Below are positions 1-8,861 of a stretch of 64,000 bases of DNA, in pieces; the stretch's first letter is position 1; each line of letters starts with the position of its first letter. Below the pieces are notes generated by a model. It saw nothing but the letters and a program-made list of their open reading frames with translations. It was not told the origin of the DNA and searched no databases. Made by a program: the position numbers and the translations under genes. The DNA lies in the NCBI RefSeq assembly GCF_040361215.1, contig NZ_APND01000001.1:372001-436000 (forward strand), read 5' to 3'. The stretch is from Salinisphaera dokdonensis. GTDB taxonomy: Bacteria > Pseudomonadota > Gammaproteobacteria > Nevskiales > Salinisphaeraceae.

Positions 1-37
1 CGAGAAGACCGTTCGGGAAAACCTGAAAGCGGCCTGA
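1..37 (+). CDS. C-terminal end of an unidentified protein (start outside window)
   Basis: Reading from base 2, an open frame gives the tail EKTVRENLKAA and stops with TGA at 35-37. A strong stem-loop with a T-run follows 27 bases later, which supports a real gene end. Eleven residues are too few to name a product. Confidence 0.5.
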   Translation, partial: EKTVRENLKAA

Positions 38-64
38 TCGATCGGTCGTCAAACGACCGCAAAT

Positions 65-98
65 AAAAGCGGCGTGTCTTCGGGCACGCCGCTTTTTT
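65..98. terminator. Rho-independent terminator, probably bidirectional
   Basis: An inverted repeat (AAAAGCGGCGTG, 8-base loop, CACGCCGC) is followed by six T on the plus strand. On the minus strand it ends in TTTTAT. It lies between the partial upstream gene and the convergent FAD-protein gene, so it may serve both. Confidence 0.85.
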
Positions 99-241
99 AT
101 GTCTAAAGTATGGAACTTGATATGCCGGCGCGACTAAAGCGATGACCCGCGCAAGCCTGGGCTCTTAAAGCAGGCAGGCGATAGGTCGCGCCGCTCACCT
201 CGCGTTCGCGTCAGACGAACCGGTCGCGGCTGCGGTGTGGA

Positions 242-1351
242 TCAGCGACTGTCTGTATGGCGCTCGATCAGCGTCAGCCACTCGGCATCGCTGCGTCTGC
301 GACGAGCCAAGAGCGCGTTACCGTGCCACCAGAACCGTCCGCGCCAGCCGATCGCGCTGCCGTCGCCGAGATCCACGATCTCGCCGCGTCCACCCGGCCG
401 ATAGCTCTTGAAGGGTCGGCGTTGCGCCCCGGCGACGATATTACGCGCCAGGATTCTCCCCTGTTCGAGCGCATCGGACAATCGGAGCTCATTGCGCCCT
501 GCCAATTCGGCGCAACCGCCGACGGCATAGATTCGCGTATCCGACAGCGCCTGCAAACGCCAATTGATCTTCAACCCGGCCGAGCTTGCCGGCAACCCGG
601 CGGCATGGGCGAAGCGCGCCGCGCGCGCGCCCGCGGCAACCACCACATGATCGGCTGCGAAGCGGCGCCCATCGACACTGCACACAGCGCCTTCTGCAAC
701 GCCTGTGATCGACGTATTCGAGATCAGCTCGACGCCACGCCGAATGTGCAAGCGCGCCACGCGGCGGTTCACCGCCGTCGGCGCTGCAGGCAGCGGCCTA
801 GACCCCGGCAGAAACCAAGTGATCTGCAAGTCGTCGGCGCGGCGCCCCATGGCCAGGCCGGCGACAATCTCGGTCGCACGCGGGCCATCGCCCGTGACCG
901 CAATCCGTTGCGGGCGCCCGCCTGTTGGGCGTTCGTCGAGCGCCTGTACAAACTGAACCAACTCGTAGGGCGCGCTCGCCTTCCATATCTGTACGCCGCT
1001 GGCGGCCGCATCGGTCTCGTCGAAGGGGATTTCGTAGCCCACATCCAGCGAGACCGTATCGAACTCGAGCATCTCGCCGGTCGCCAACCACAGGCGGCGA
1101 TGCCGGGCATCCAGCCCTATCGCCCGGTTCGCGCGATAACGTACACCCTGGGCTCGACAGAACGAATGCAACGGCAGACGCAGATCGACGCGGCCCAGAT
1201 CACCGCCAATCAGACGGGCCGGCGCGCCGCCATACCAGAAGCTGCCCGGGTCGACGAGTTCCACCTCGAAGCCGGCGTCCTGTAGACGCGACGCATGCTC
1301 GAGCAGTGCCACATGCGCATGCCCCGCTCCCACCAGCAGCAACGATCTCAT
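242..1351 (-). CDS. FAD-dependent pyridine nucleotide-disulfide oxidoreductase family protein
   Basis: This 369-residue protein starts MRSLLLVGAGHAHVALL, a dinucleotide-binding motif of the GAGHAHV type. That form is typical of the NADH-dehydrogenase-like oxidoreductases also found fused to SelD. A second nucleotide-binding stretch lies near residues 145-165 (AVTGDGPRATEIVAGLA), and a YAVGGCAEL segment near 275-285 fits FAD binding. An ATG 36 bases upstream is possible, but the GAGHAH motif belongs within the first dozen residues, so the ATG at 1351 was chosen. That start overlaps the stop of the upstream permease gene as ATGA, implying translational coupling. The substrate is unknown; a sulfur- or selenium-linked redox role is only a guess from the family and its partner. 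Confidence 0.8.
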   Translation of the reverse strand: MRSLLLVGAGHAHVALLEHASRLQDAGFEVELVDPGSFWYGGAPARLIGGDLGRVDLRLPLHSFCRAQGVRYRANRAIGLDARHRRLWLATGEMLEFDTVSLDVGYEIPFDETDAAASGVQIWKASAPYELVQFVQALDERPTGGRPQRIAVTGDGPRATEIVAGLAMGRRADDLQITWFLPGSRPLPAAPTAVNRRVARLHIRRGVELISNTSITGVAEGAVCSVDGRRFAADHVVVAAGARAARFAHAAGLPASSAGLKINWRLQALSDTRIYAVGGCAELAGRNELRLSDALEQGRILARNIVAGAQRRPFKSYRPGGRGEIVDLGDGSAIGWRGRFWWHGNALLARRRRSDAEWLTLIERHTDSR

Positions 1352-2172
1352 GCGTCGGGCGTCGCCCCGCTCACGACCGCCACCCACAGGGCCAGCGCAA
1401 GAATGATCACGGCCACGCCCATCACCGTGTTACTGGAACGCAGGAGCGGCAGATGATGAACACGCCGAGCGATGCCCATGCCCGATACCGCACCAAGCAC
1501 GAACAGGCCAGCCACATAACCGGGAATTTCGGGGGCGAGCGCAAACTCGAAGCCGGCCCCGAGAATGGCAACGACGGCAACGGAGAAAGTGAGCGTACCC
1601 ACCACCAGATGCGCCTCGCCGGGCATCTGTCGATCGAGAATACGCCAGCCGATCCAGGACCCAGGCGCCGCACATAGTGCCGCCATGATTCCGCAGCCGG
1701 CACCGGAAAACAGCGTTGCGGCACGCTGCGTTGCGTTGAAGTGAAAGACCTGGGCTGACTCACCGAATGCACGCTTGGGCGCGTGCAGCAGGCTGGCGGG
1801 CGGTGGCGCGGTGCGATGTCGATAGGCGCGCCCGGCGCTCAGCAGCAGCGGGCCGAACACGATTGCGGCCACCAGAAATAGCGTGGACAGAATCGTGTCC
1901 GAGACGAACTGCGCCAGCCACCCGGCGATCAGTACCATCGGCACACCGCCGACGATCAGCCATGTGGCATGCGTGATACTGCATTGGCGAGCGCGAACCG
2001 CATCGCCCGCGGCGATCGCGGCGCAGATGCCTAGCGCAAACAGCGCAATTGGCAGGCTTTCATGGATGCCGATCCCGGCGGCAAGCACCAGCAACGGCAA
2101 CGCGATGAAGGCACCGGCAAACGCCGAAAGCCCGTAAGCCATCCCCGCCAGGACGCCCAGTAGAAGACTCAT
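1348..2172 (-). CDS. TauE/SafE (TSUP) family membrane permease
   Basis: This 274-residue protein is almost entirely hydrophobic, with about eight predicted membrane segments. It has the repeated glycine-rich pattern of the TSUP family (for example LLLGVLAGMAYGLSAFAGA at the N-terminus). The family moves sulfur-containing or organic anions such as sulfite, sulfoacetate or taurine-derived products; the substrate here cannot be read. It is the first gene of a two-gene unit and its stop overlaps the start of the FAD oxidoreductase by four bases. The 75-base gap to amiB upstream may hold the promoter. Confidence 0.85.
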   Translation of the reverse strand: MSLLLGVLAGMAYGLSAFAGAFIALPLLVLAAGIGIHESLPIALFALGICAAIAAGDAVRARQCSITHATWLIVGGVPMVLIAGWLAQFVSDTILSTLFLVAAIVFGPLLLSAGRAYRHRTAPPPASLLHAPKRAFGESAQVFHFNATQRAATLFSGAGCGIMAALCAAPGSWIGWRILDRQMPGEAHLVVGTLTFSVAVVAILGAGFEFALAPEIPGYVAGLFVLGAVSGMGIARRVHHLPLLRSSNTVMGVAVIILALALWVAVVSGATPDA

Positions 2173-2247
2173 ATCGCTGTCCCCCTATGCCGCCACGCCG
2201 ACGGCCATGCGCGACCATCCCGGGCCGGCACGCCACGAGGTCACAGT

Positions 2248-3696
2248 CTAGCGCAGGCCAGCAACCTGTTGGTTGCCCGAGGCCGGGATCTGCAGCTCGG
2301 CACCCACGTGAATCGTGTTGCCACTGAGTCCGTTCGCACTACGCAGGCTGCTAAGGCTCACGCCGTACTGCTGGGCGATCTCCGACAGCGTTTCACCGCG
2401 ACGTACCTTGTGAACCTGGGCTTCGGCGATGAATGTCGCCGGGCGATAGCTGGCGAAATACCCCTTGATCCCGCGAAGCATCGCGCTGGCGAGCTGGTTC
2501 TGATAGCGCGCGCTGGTGAGCCTGCGCTCTTCTTCCGGTGTGGATATGAAAGCCGTCTCGACCAGAAACGACGGGATATCGGGTGATTTCAGCACCATGA
2601 ATCCAGCCTGCTGGATCTTGGACTTGTGCAGCGACCCAAGCTCGCCCAACTCTTGCAGCACGCGATCGCCAGCATCGAGGCTGGCCTCGATGCTGGCGCT
2701 CTGCGACAGGTCGAGCATGAACGACGCGAGGCTGTCGTCCTTGTCCTTGAGGCTCACGCCACCAACCAGGTCGGCGGCGTTTTCGCGCTGGGCGAGCCAG
2801 CGCGCATGTTCACTGGTTGCACCATGGTGCGAGAGCGCATAAACCGAGGATCCCTTGGCATTCACGCCACGCGGCGCGGCGTCGGCATGAATCGACAGGA
2901 ACAGGTCCGCCTTGGCCTTGCGCGCCTCGACCATGCGCTGGCGCAAGCCGATGTAGGTGTCGGAGTCGCGAGTGAGCACCCCACGCATATTGGGCTGGTC
3001 GTCGACCATGGCCTTGAGGCGGCGCGCGATCTGCAGCACCACGTCCTTCTCGCGCGTGCCGTTCTGGCCCAGCGCGCCGGGATCCTTGCCGCCATGACCG
3101 GCGTCGATCACGATCACGATATCGCGCGACGGGCGTTCCGGCGTACGGGCGACCGGTTCTGCGCGCGCGGGCTGGCGGCTCGGCGCTTCCGATGCCTGGG
3201 CCATGGCCGTCGCATTGGCGTTGGCGGTCGATTTGCCGTCGTGCCCGTTTGCGCTCTCGCCGCGATTATTCCGGGCAACGCGTTGTACGGGCGAGCCGCC
3301 ACTGGGCTTGAGATCGACAACAAGCCGGTAACCGTGTTCGGAATCGGGGTCGAGCATGAAGCTCTTCGGATCGACGTGGCCGGCCAGATCCAGCACCACA
3401 CGCAGATCCTTGCCATGACGTACGCCGGTTCGCACGCGTGTGACCAGACCGCTGCCGTCGATATCGCTGCTGAGCTGCGACACGGAACGGGCATCCGGCA
3501 AATCGACCACCAGGCGCAGCGGATCATCGATCATGAACAGATCGGGTTCGGTCGGGCCGCCCAGATCGAACACCACCCGGGTTTTATCGGATGACGCCCA
3601 CAAGCGTACGTCCTTGAGCGTGGCCTGTTTCGCCACGGCCACGGTGCTCAGGCAAAAAAGCAGCCCGATGACCAGCCATTGCAAGCTCGCGCGCAT
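2248..3696 (-). CDS. amiB: N-acetylmuramoyl-L-alanine amidase, AMIN and LysM domains
   Basis: This 482-residue periplasmic enzyme cuts the amide bond between MurNAc and the stem peptide during septum splitting. It has a signal peptide (hydrophobic core 7-20, cleavage after AVA). An AMIN domain spans about 25-130 and a low-complexity Ala/Pro linker about 130-190. The zinc-dependent Amidase_3 domain spans about 190-415 and starts VIDAGHGGKDPG, with SIHAD and the catalytic-Glu stretch FLVETAFIS. One LysM domain lies near 430-475 (HKVRRGETLSEIAQQYGVS). The order nnr-tsaE-amiB matches the enterobacterial nnr-tsaE-amiB-mutL cluster, so amiB is preferred over amiC. mutL does not follow here: the next gene is the TSUP permease. 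Confidence 0.93.
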   Translation of the reverse strand: MRASLQWLVIGLLFCLSTVAVAKQATLKDVRLWASSDKTRVVFDLGGPTEPDLFMIDDPLRLVVDLPDARSVSQLSSDIDGSGLVTRVRTGVRHGKDLRVVLDLAGHVDPKSFMLDPDSEHGYRLVVDLKPSGGSPVQRVARNNRGESANGHDGKSTANANATAMAQASEAPSRQPARAEPVARTPERPSRDIVIVIDAGHGGKDPGALGQNGTREKDVVLQIARRLKAMVDDQPNMRGVLTRDSDTYIGLRQRMVEARKAKADLFLSIHADAAPRGVNAKGSSVYALSHHGATSEHARWLAQRENAADLVGGVSLKDKDDSLASFMLDLSQSASIEASLDAGDRVLQELGELGSLHKSKIQQAGFMVLKSPDIPSFLVETAFISTPEEERRLTSARYQNQLASAMLRGIKGYFASYRPATFIAEAQVHKVRRGETLSEIAQQYGVSLSSLRSANGLSGNTIHVGAELQIPASGNQQVAGLR

Positions 3697-3797
3697 AGGT
3701 TTGTCGCCTTGACCTTCGAGAGACTAGAAATTCCCCAGTTCGGAGACTAGCGCCGCGTTTTTGCCTTGGCAACTATTTTTTATCAATCAAAACAGAC

Positions 3798-3843
3798 CAT
3801 AGGCGCCGCCTCTTTCATATCTACTTGAAAGAATAGGCCTATG
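3798..3843 (-). terminator. Stem-loop over the tsaE stop codon, possible terminator
   Basis: Nested inverted repeats are present: CATAGGC (3798-3804) with GCCTATG (3837-3843), and inside them CTTTC (3812-3816) with GAAAG (3827-3831). On the minus strand the structure follows the tsaE stop and leads into a T-rich stretch (CTGTTTTGATTG). The T-run is imperfect, so termination or 3'-end protection is inferred. Confidence 0.35.
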
Positions 3844-4303
3844 TCGCTTCGCCGAGCTCGTACAGAAACCGCTTTCCTGCATCGGAATAAGCGCTTGCAT
3901 GCGCCTCACGGCCCGTACCGGCGTAGACCATTTCCAGCTCGATATCGGGCGTCGGCAGAAAGCCAGTTCCGCGCTCGGCCCATTCGACAAAGACCCAATC
4001 ACGGCCGGTATCGATCTCGCGCACGCCGAGAAACTCCAGCTCTTCGGGATCGCCAAGCCGGTACAGATCAAGGTGATAGAAGGTACGGCCCTTTAACGGA
4101 TAAGGCTCGACGAGCGTGTAGCTGGGCGAAACCACATGGCCGTCATGGCCCAACGCCTGAATGGTTGCGCGCGCCAGCGCGGTCTTGCCGGCACCCAGCT
4201 CCCCCGCGAGTGACACCACGAGCCCGGAATCCAGGCCCACGAGCGCAGCGGCGATGTGCCGTCCGAGCGCATCGGTGGCGGCGGCGTCGGCGAGCGCGAT
4301 CAT
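3839..4303 (-). CDS. tsaE: tRNA threonylcarbamoyladenosine biosynthesis ATPase TsaE
   Basis: This 154-residue P-loop ATPase is needed with TsaB, TsaC and TsaD to form t6A37 on ANN-decoding tRNAs. The Walker A motif is GELGAGKTALAR near residue 36, followed by SPSYTLVEPY and the FYHLDLYRL stretch typical of TsaE. FVEWAERG near residue 105 is the conserved Walker B-like region. Length is normal. Its ATG overlaps the nnr stop as ATGA (4300-4303), so it is translationally coupled to nnr, as in many proteobacteria. Confidence 0.95.
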   Translation of the reverse strand: MIALADAAATDALGRHIAAALVGLDSGLVVSLAGELGAGKTALARATIQALGHDGHVVSPSYTLVEPYPLKGRTFYHLDLYRLGDPEELEFLGVREIDTGRDWVFVEWAERGTGFLPTPDIELEMVYAGTGREAHASAYSDAGKRFLYELGEAT

Positions 4304-5805
4304 GGCCGGCTGGGATTGACGTAGTAACGAATCGATTCGAGCAGATCTGTCGGCAACAGCCCGCGTTCACCGTTCATGGCTGCGGCTCGGTCGCCGGCGC
4401 GCGCATGTACATAAACACCGAGACTCCCGGCCTGCCCAAGGCTCAGCCCCTGCCCGACAAGCGCACCGATCACCCCGGTAAGCAGATCGCCCATGCCGCC
4501 AACCGCCATGCCGGGGTTGCCATCGGTGCACAGCCAGAGCTCATCTGGCGTCGCGATCAGGCTGCCCGCGCCCTTGAGCACGGCGACGGCATCGTAGCGC
4601 TCGGCAAGTGCAGACACCGCGGCCACACGGTCATTCATGACTTGGGGCGTCGTCCAACCCAGCAGGCGCGCGGCTTCGCCCGGGTGCGGCGTCAGCACCC
4701 AGTTACCACGGGCGGTGGATTCACGCGCCAGCCGGTTCAGTGCGTCCGCATCGACAACCAGCGGCTTGTCGCTGTCCATGGCCTGCTGCCATAACGCATC
4801 CGCCCAGTCGTCGCTGCCCATGCCCGGCCCCATGGCAATGACATCCGCGGCTTCGAGCAGCGCGCCGATATCGTCGCCCGAGGCTACGGCCCGGCACATC
4901 AGTTCCGGCCGCGCCTGGCTCATGGCGCCGGCATGGTCGGCGTGGCAGGCGACGCTCACCAGACCCGCACCACTACGCAATGCGGCTTCGGCAGTCATGC
5001 GTATTGCGCCGCCCATGCCGCGATTGCCGCCCACACAGAGCACATGACCGTTCTGCCCTTTGTGCTGGTTGCGCGACCGCGGCCTCAGCGTCTTGCGCAA
5101 CGTTCGGTGGGTAAGACGCCGCGCGGTGTAGGGCTGCTCGTCATAGAGACCGGCCGGCGCATCGAGCGCGCTGAAGGCGATATCACCGCAATGCGCCGGC
5201 CCCTCGCCTGTCACCATGCCGAGCTTGAGCCCGATGAACGTAGCGGTCGCATCGGCCTGAACCGCATGTGACCACACATGACCCGTGCCCGCGTCAATGC
5301 CCGACGCGATATCCACGGAGAACACGCCGGCGCCGTGCTCGCCGGCTTCATTGATGCGCTCGATGGCGTCGGCGAAGCTGCCTTCGACATCTCGATTCAA
5401 ACCCGTGCCGAGCAGCGCATCGACCACCACGTCGGCTTCAAGGGCCTTGTCCTCGAACGACTCGATGCTGCCGCCAGTCTCGAGAAAATTGTCGCGCGCC
5501 TTTGCAGCGTCGCCGCTGTAACTGGCGGGGTCCACCAGTCCGACGACCCGAACGCGCCAGCCGCCCTCGCCGGCCATGCGGGCCACGAGAAAGCCATCCG
5601 CGCCGTTGTTGCCCGGCCCGCAGAACACGCACAACGACCCCGGCATGGCCCAGACACGAGCAAGCTCGGCATAGGCGGCACGCGCGGCACGCTGCATCAA
5701 TTCGAAACCGTCGACCCCGAAATCGTGGATGAAACGCCGATCGAGCGCGGCGACCTGGGCGCCGTCGTAGACGACTTCGGGCAGATATTCGCTGGATTCA
5801 GTCAT
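4300..5805 (-). CDS. nnr: Bifunctional NAD(P)H-hydrate epimerase / ADP-dependent dehydratase
   Basis: This 501-residue protein repairs damaged NADHX/NADPHX. The N-terminal epimerase (YjeF_N) domain, about 1-215, carries FCGPGNNGADGFLVAR. The C-terminal ribokinase-like dehydratase domain, about 230-495, carries VLTPHPGEAARLLG and the signature GNPGMAVGGMGDLLTGVIGAL near 430. Fusion of both activities is the usual bacterial form and the length is typical. It is first of the nnr-tsaE pair; the 72-base gap before it separates it from pgi. Confidence 0.95.
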   Translation of the reverse strand: MTESSEYLPEVVYDGAQVAALDRRFIHDFGVDGFELMQRAARAAYAELARVWAMPGSLCVFCGPGNNGADGFLVARMAGEGGWRVRVVGLVDPASYSGDAAKARDNFLETGGSIESFEDKALEADVVVDALLGTGLNRDVEGSFADAIERINEAGEHGAGVFSVDIASGIDAGTGHVWSHAVQADATATFIGLKLGMVTGEGPAHCGDIAFSALDAPAGLYDEQPYTARRLTHRTLRKTLRPRSRNQHKGQNGHVLCVGGNRGMGGAIRMTAEAALRSGAGLVSVACHADHAGAMSQARPELMCRAVASGDDIGALLEAADVIAMGPGMGSDDWADALWQQAMDSDKPLVVDADALNRLARESTARGNWVLTPHPGEAARLLGWTTPQVMNDRVAAVSALAERYDAVAVLKGAGSLIATPDELWLCTDGNPGMAVGGMGDLLTGVIGALVGQGLSLGQAGSLGVYVHARAGDRAAAMNGERGLLPTDLLESIRYYVNPSRP

Positions 5806-5877
5806 GGCGACATTCTAGGCGGCACAGCGGTGAACTGCGATGCTGATCGACGCCAATGACCGGGAAAGACAGAGCCC

Positions 5878-7506
5878 CTAGCGGTCGCTCTGTCCCCATG
5901 CTCGACGTACGCGCGCCAGCAGCGCCGCGGTCGACGCATCGTGTTCGACGGACTCGACATCACCTTCCAGTTCGCCCAGCAGCTGCCCGGCCATGGTCTT
6001 GCCGAGTTCCACGCCCCACTGGTCGAAGCTGTTGATATTCCAGACGACACCCTGCACGAACACCTTGTGCTCGTAGGCCGCCAGTAGCGCGCCGAGATGG
6101 TGGGCATCGAGCCGCTCCATGAGGATCATCGAGCTCGGTCGGTTGCCGTCGAAACGCCGTGCTGCCAGGCGCTGCTCGAGCTCCCAGCCGCTCAGGCCCT
6201 CGGCAGTCAGTTCGGCGACCAGTGCGTCGGTATCGCGTCCGCACATCAAGGCTTCGGCCTGGGCAAAACAGTTGGCTACCCGCTGACGCTCACGCTCGTC
6301 GTCAGCGGCATCGGCATCCGATAACGGCAGTACGAAATCCACGTCGGCCGCAAGAACGCCCTGATGGAGCATCTGAAAAAAAGCGTGCTGGGCGTTGGTG
6401 CCGACGCTGCCCCATACCGTGGGCACGGTTTCCACCGGGCTCGCTTCGCCATCGCGGGTGACGGATTTGCCGTTACTTTCCATCTCCAGCTGCTGGAGAA
6501 AAGCCGGCAATGCAGCCAATCTCTGGGCGTAAGGCACGACCACATGGCTGGACAGACCCAGAAAATTGTTGTTCCAGACCCCAACCAGCGCAAGCGCCGC
6601 CGGCAGGTTTTCACCCAAGGGCGCTGTCTCGAAGTGATTGTCCATCGCGTGCGCGCCGGCAAGCATGTTCTCGAATTCATCCATGCCCAGGCCGAGCGCA
6701 ATGGAGATGCCAACCGCCGACCATAGCGAAAAGCGCCCGCCGACCCAGTCCCAGAAGCCGAATATGCGCTCGATGCCGAACTCGCGCACTGCTTCCTCGT
6801 TCGTCGAAACGGCGACGAAGTGTTTGGCGATGTCGTCTTCGGAGGCGCCGTTATCGAGCAGCCACTGACGAGCCACCCCAGCATTGGCAAGCGTCTCCGC
6901 CGTGCCGAAGGACTTGGAGGTCACGATGAACAACGTGCGCTCGGGATCCATGCGGATCAGCGTGTCGTCCAGATCGGCCGGATCGACATTGGCAACGAAG
7001 TGGCAATGGATGCGCTGGCGCAACTGGGCGAGTGCGTCACAGATCAGGCGTGGCCCGAGATCCGAGCCACCGATACCGATGTTCACCACATCGCTGATGG
7101 GCGCGCCGGTATAGCCGACCCAGCGGCCACGCCGTACATCGTCGACGAAGGCCGCCATATCGGCGCGGACTTCGTGGACCTCGTCATACAGCGGCGCGTC
7201 CGCCGGCCGGCGCAACGCCATATGCCAGGCAGCACGGCCTTCGCTGTTGTTGATCGGCGCGCCGGCGAAGAGCGCCTCACGGGCCGCATAAAACTCCTGA
7301 CTTTCGGCCAGACGCCCGAGCGCATCCATGACCGCCTGGTCGATACGCTGCTTGGAGTAGTCGAGCGTGATACCCGCCGCCGAAAGCGTGAACCGCTCGG
7401 CACGACGCTCGTCGTGCGCGAACATGCTTTTCACGCGGGCGCGGCTCATCTGCGCGGCCAGGCGGCCGAGTTCGCGCCATGCGGGTTTCTGGCGGATATC
7501 GGTCAC
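5878..7506 (-). CDS. pgi: Glucose-6-phosphate isomerase
   Basis: This 542-residue cytosolic enzyme interconverts glucose-6-phosphate and fructose-6-phosphate. VVNIGIGGSDLGPRLI near residue 147 is the phosphosugar loop, GGRFSLWSAVGISIAL lies near 270, and VVWNINSFDQWGVELGK near the C-terminus is the second PGI signature, with the active-site Lys. Length is close to the E. coli enzyme (about 549). The window also encodes an Entner-Doudoroff route at 45-50 kb, so Pgi could feed fructose-6-phosphate back into it. Confidence 0.97.
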   Translation of the reverse strand: MTDIRQKPAWRELGRLAAQMSRARVKSMFAHDERRAERFTLSAAGITLDYSKQRIDQAVMDALGRLAESQEFYAAREALFAGAPINNSEGRAAWHMALRRPADAPLYDEVHEVRADMAAFVDDVRRGRWVGYTGAPISDVVNIGIGGSDLGPRLICDALAQLRQRIHCHFVANVDPADLDDTLIRMDPERTLFIVTSKSFGTAETLANAGVARQWLLDNGASEDDIAKHFVAVSTNEEAVREFGIERIFGFWDWVGGRFSLWSAVGISIALGLGMDEFENMLAGAHAMDNHFETAPLGENLPAALALVGVWNNNFLGLSSHVVVPYAQRLAALPAFLQQLEMESNGKSVTRDGEASPVETVPTVWGSVGTNAQHAFFQMLHQGVLAADVDFVLPLSDADAADDERERQRVANCFAQAEALMCGRDTDALVAELTAEGLSGWELEQRLAARRFDGNRPSSMILMERLDAHHLGALLAAYEHKVFVQGVVWNINSFDQWGVELGKTMAGQLLGELEGDVESVEHDASTAALLARVRRAWGQSDR

Positions 7507-7539
7507 GGTTCGTGCATCACCCGAGGGTGGGCACAGGCT

Positions 7540-7920
7540 TCAGGCAGCCTGGACCGGTATCGCGTTGCGCGTGTGCGTGACGTGGTTGTTCTCGTCGAGA
7601 TATACCAGCCGCGGCTTGTGCGCTTGCGCCTCGCCTTCGGGCATCCGCGCATAGGCACAGATGATCAGACGATCGCCGGGGCTGGCCTTGTGGGCCGCCG
7701 CGCCGTTGACCGAGATCACCCGCGAGCCACTTTCCGCGCTGATGGCGTAGGTCGAGAAGCGTTCGCCGTTGGTGACGTTGTAAATCTCGATCTGTTCGTA
7801 GGCGAAGATGCCGGCGGCGTCCAGCAGATCGGAGTCGATCGCGCAGGAACCTTCATAATCGAGTTCGGCGTGCGTCGTGCAGGCACGATGCAATTTTGCT
7901 TTGAGAAGCGTCACTTGCAT
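7540..7920 (-). CDS. panD: Aspartate 1-decarboxylase (pyruvoyl proenzyme)
   Basis: This 126-residue enzyme makes beta-alanine from aspartate for pantothenate. The self-cleavage site is Gly24-Ser25 in YEGSCAID, from which the pyruvoyl group forms on Ser25. Lys9 and Tyr58, expected in the family, lie in KAKLHR and in the EQIEIYNVTNGERF stretch. An AGGG motif sits just upstream of the ATG. It is last in the panB-panC-panD order, 83 bases after panC, so it may be cotranscribed. Confidence 0.95.
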   Translation of the reverse strand: MQVTLLKAKLHRACTTHAELDYEGSCAIDSDLLDAAGIFAYEQIEIYNVTNGERFSTYAISAESGSRVISVNGAAAHKASPGDRLIICAYARMPEGEAQAHKPRLVYLDENNHVTHTRNAIPVQAA

Positions 7921-8003
7921 GACTAAACCCTGTTAAGCCAAAGCGGAAAATTCGAGCCAAGCGTAACCAAAATCGCGCGCCGACACCACTGCGCAAAGGC
8001 GTG

Positions 8004-8849
8004 CTAGGCGTACGGTTTGGGCACCGCAACGTTGTCGAGAAGACGTGCATTGCCGATAAACGCGGCGGCAAGCACACGAAATTCCTGCATTGCAGCATCG
8101 GGAACTTCGAGGGCCGGCCCGCGAATCTCGAAATAGTCGGGCTCAAAACCGGCATCCGCCAGGCGCGCCCAGCCGCGGGCCTCGAGCCCGGCGAAGTCGC
8201 GTTCGCCCGCCTCGAGCCGCTCACGGCAATCATCAAGTGCAGCGGCGAGCGTCGGTGCGCGACGGCGCTCGTCGGCATTCAGATACTGGTTGCGCGAAGA
8301 ACGCGCCAGTCCGTCCGCCTCGCGCACCGTGGGTACGCCGACGATCTGCACGCCCATGCACAAATCTTCAACCATGCGCCGGATAACGGCGATCTGCTGA
8401 AAATCTTTCTCGCCGAAGAACGCGCGGTCAGGCAGCACCAGATTGAGGAGCTTGGTCACGATCGTGGCAACGCCTTCAAAGTGGCCGGGCCGACGACTGC
8501 CACAGAGCATGTCGGTGATGCCGCGTACGCGCACGGTCGTCGCAATTTCCCCGCCGTGCGGGTACATCTGAGCCACGCTGGGCGCGAATACCGCATCGAC
8601 GCCGGCATTCTCGAGCGCCGCGATATCGGCCTCGAGCGTTCGCGGATAGCTGTCGAGATCTTCGCCCGGGCCGAACTGCAGCGGGTTTACAAACACGCTG
8701 ACCACCACGCGATCGCAGTTCGCCCGCGCGGTCGCAACCAGCGCCATATGGCCGGCATGCAGGTTTCCCATGGTCGGCACGAGACCGACCGTGCCTGCCG
8801 CTTCCTCGCGCCAGGCTCTTAGGTCATCTGCAGTATTGAGGGTTCGCAT
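8004..8849 (-). CDS. panC: Pantothenate synthetase (pantoate-beta-alanine ligase)
   Basis: This 281-residue ATP-dependent ligase joins pantoate and beta-alanine. It has the HIGH-type nucleotidyl-transfer motif in LVPTMGNLHAGHMALV (residues 23-38), VFVNPLQFGPGEDLDSYPRT near 51, and the KMSKS-equivalent region RSSRNQYLN near 185. The GEKDFQQIAVIRRMV block near 150 is diagnostic. It begins 12 bases after panB, which indicates one transcript. Confidence 0.96.
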   Translation of the reverse strand: MRTLNTADDLRAWREEAAGTVGLVPTMGNLHAGHMALVATARANCDRVVVSVFVNPLQFGPGEDLDSYPRTLEADIAALENAGVDAVFAPSVAQMYPHGGEIATTVRVRGITDMLCGSRRPGHFEGVATIVTKLLNLVLPDRAFFGEKDFQQIAVIRRMVEDLCMGVQIVGVPTVREADGLARSSRNQYLNADERRRAPTLAAALDDCRERLEAGERDFAGLEARGWARLADAGFEPDYFEIRGPALEVPDAAMQEFRVLAAAFIGNARLLDNVAVPKPYA

Positions 8850-8861
8850 CGGCTACGCAGC

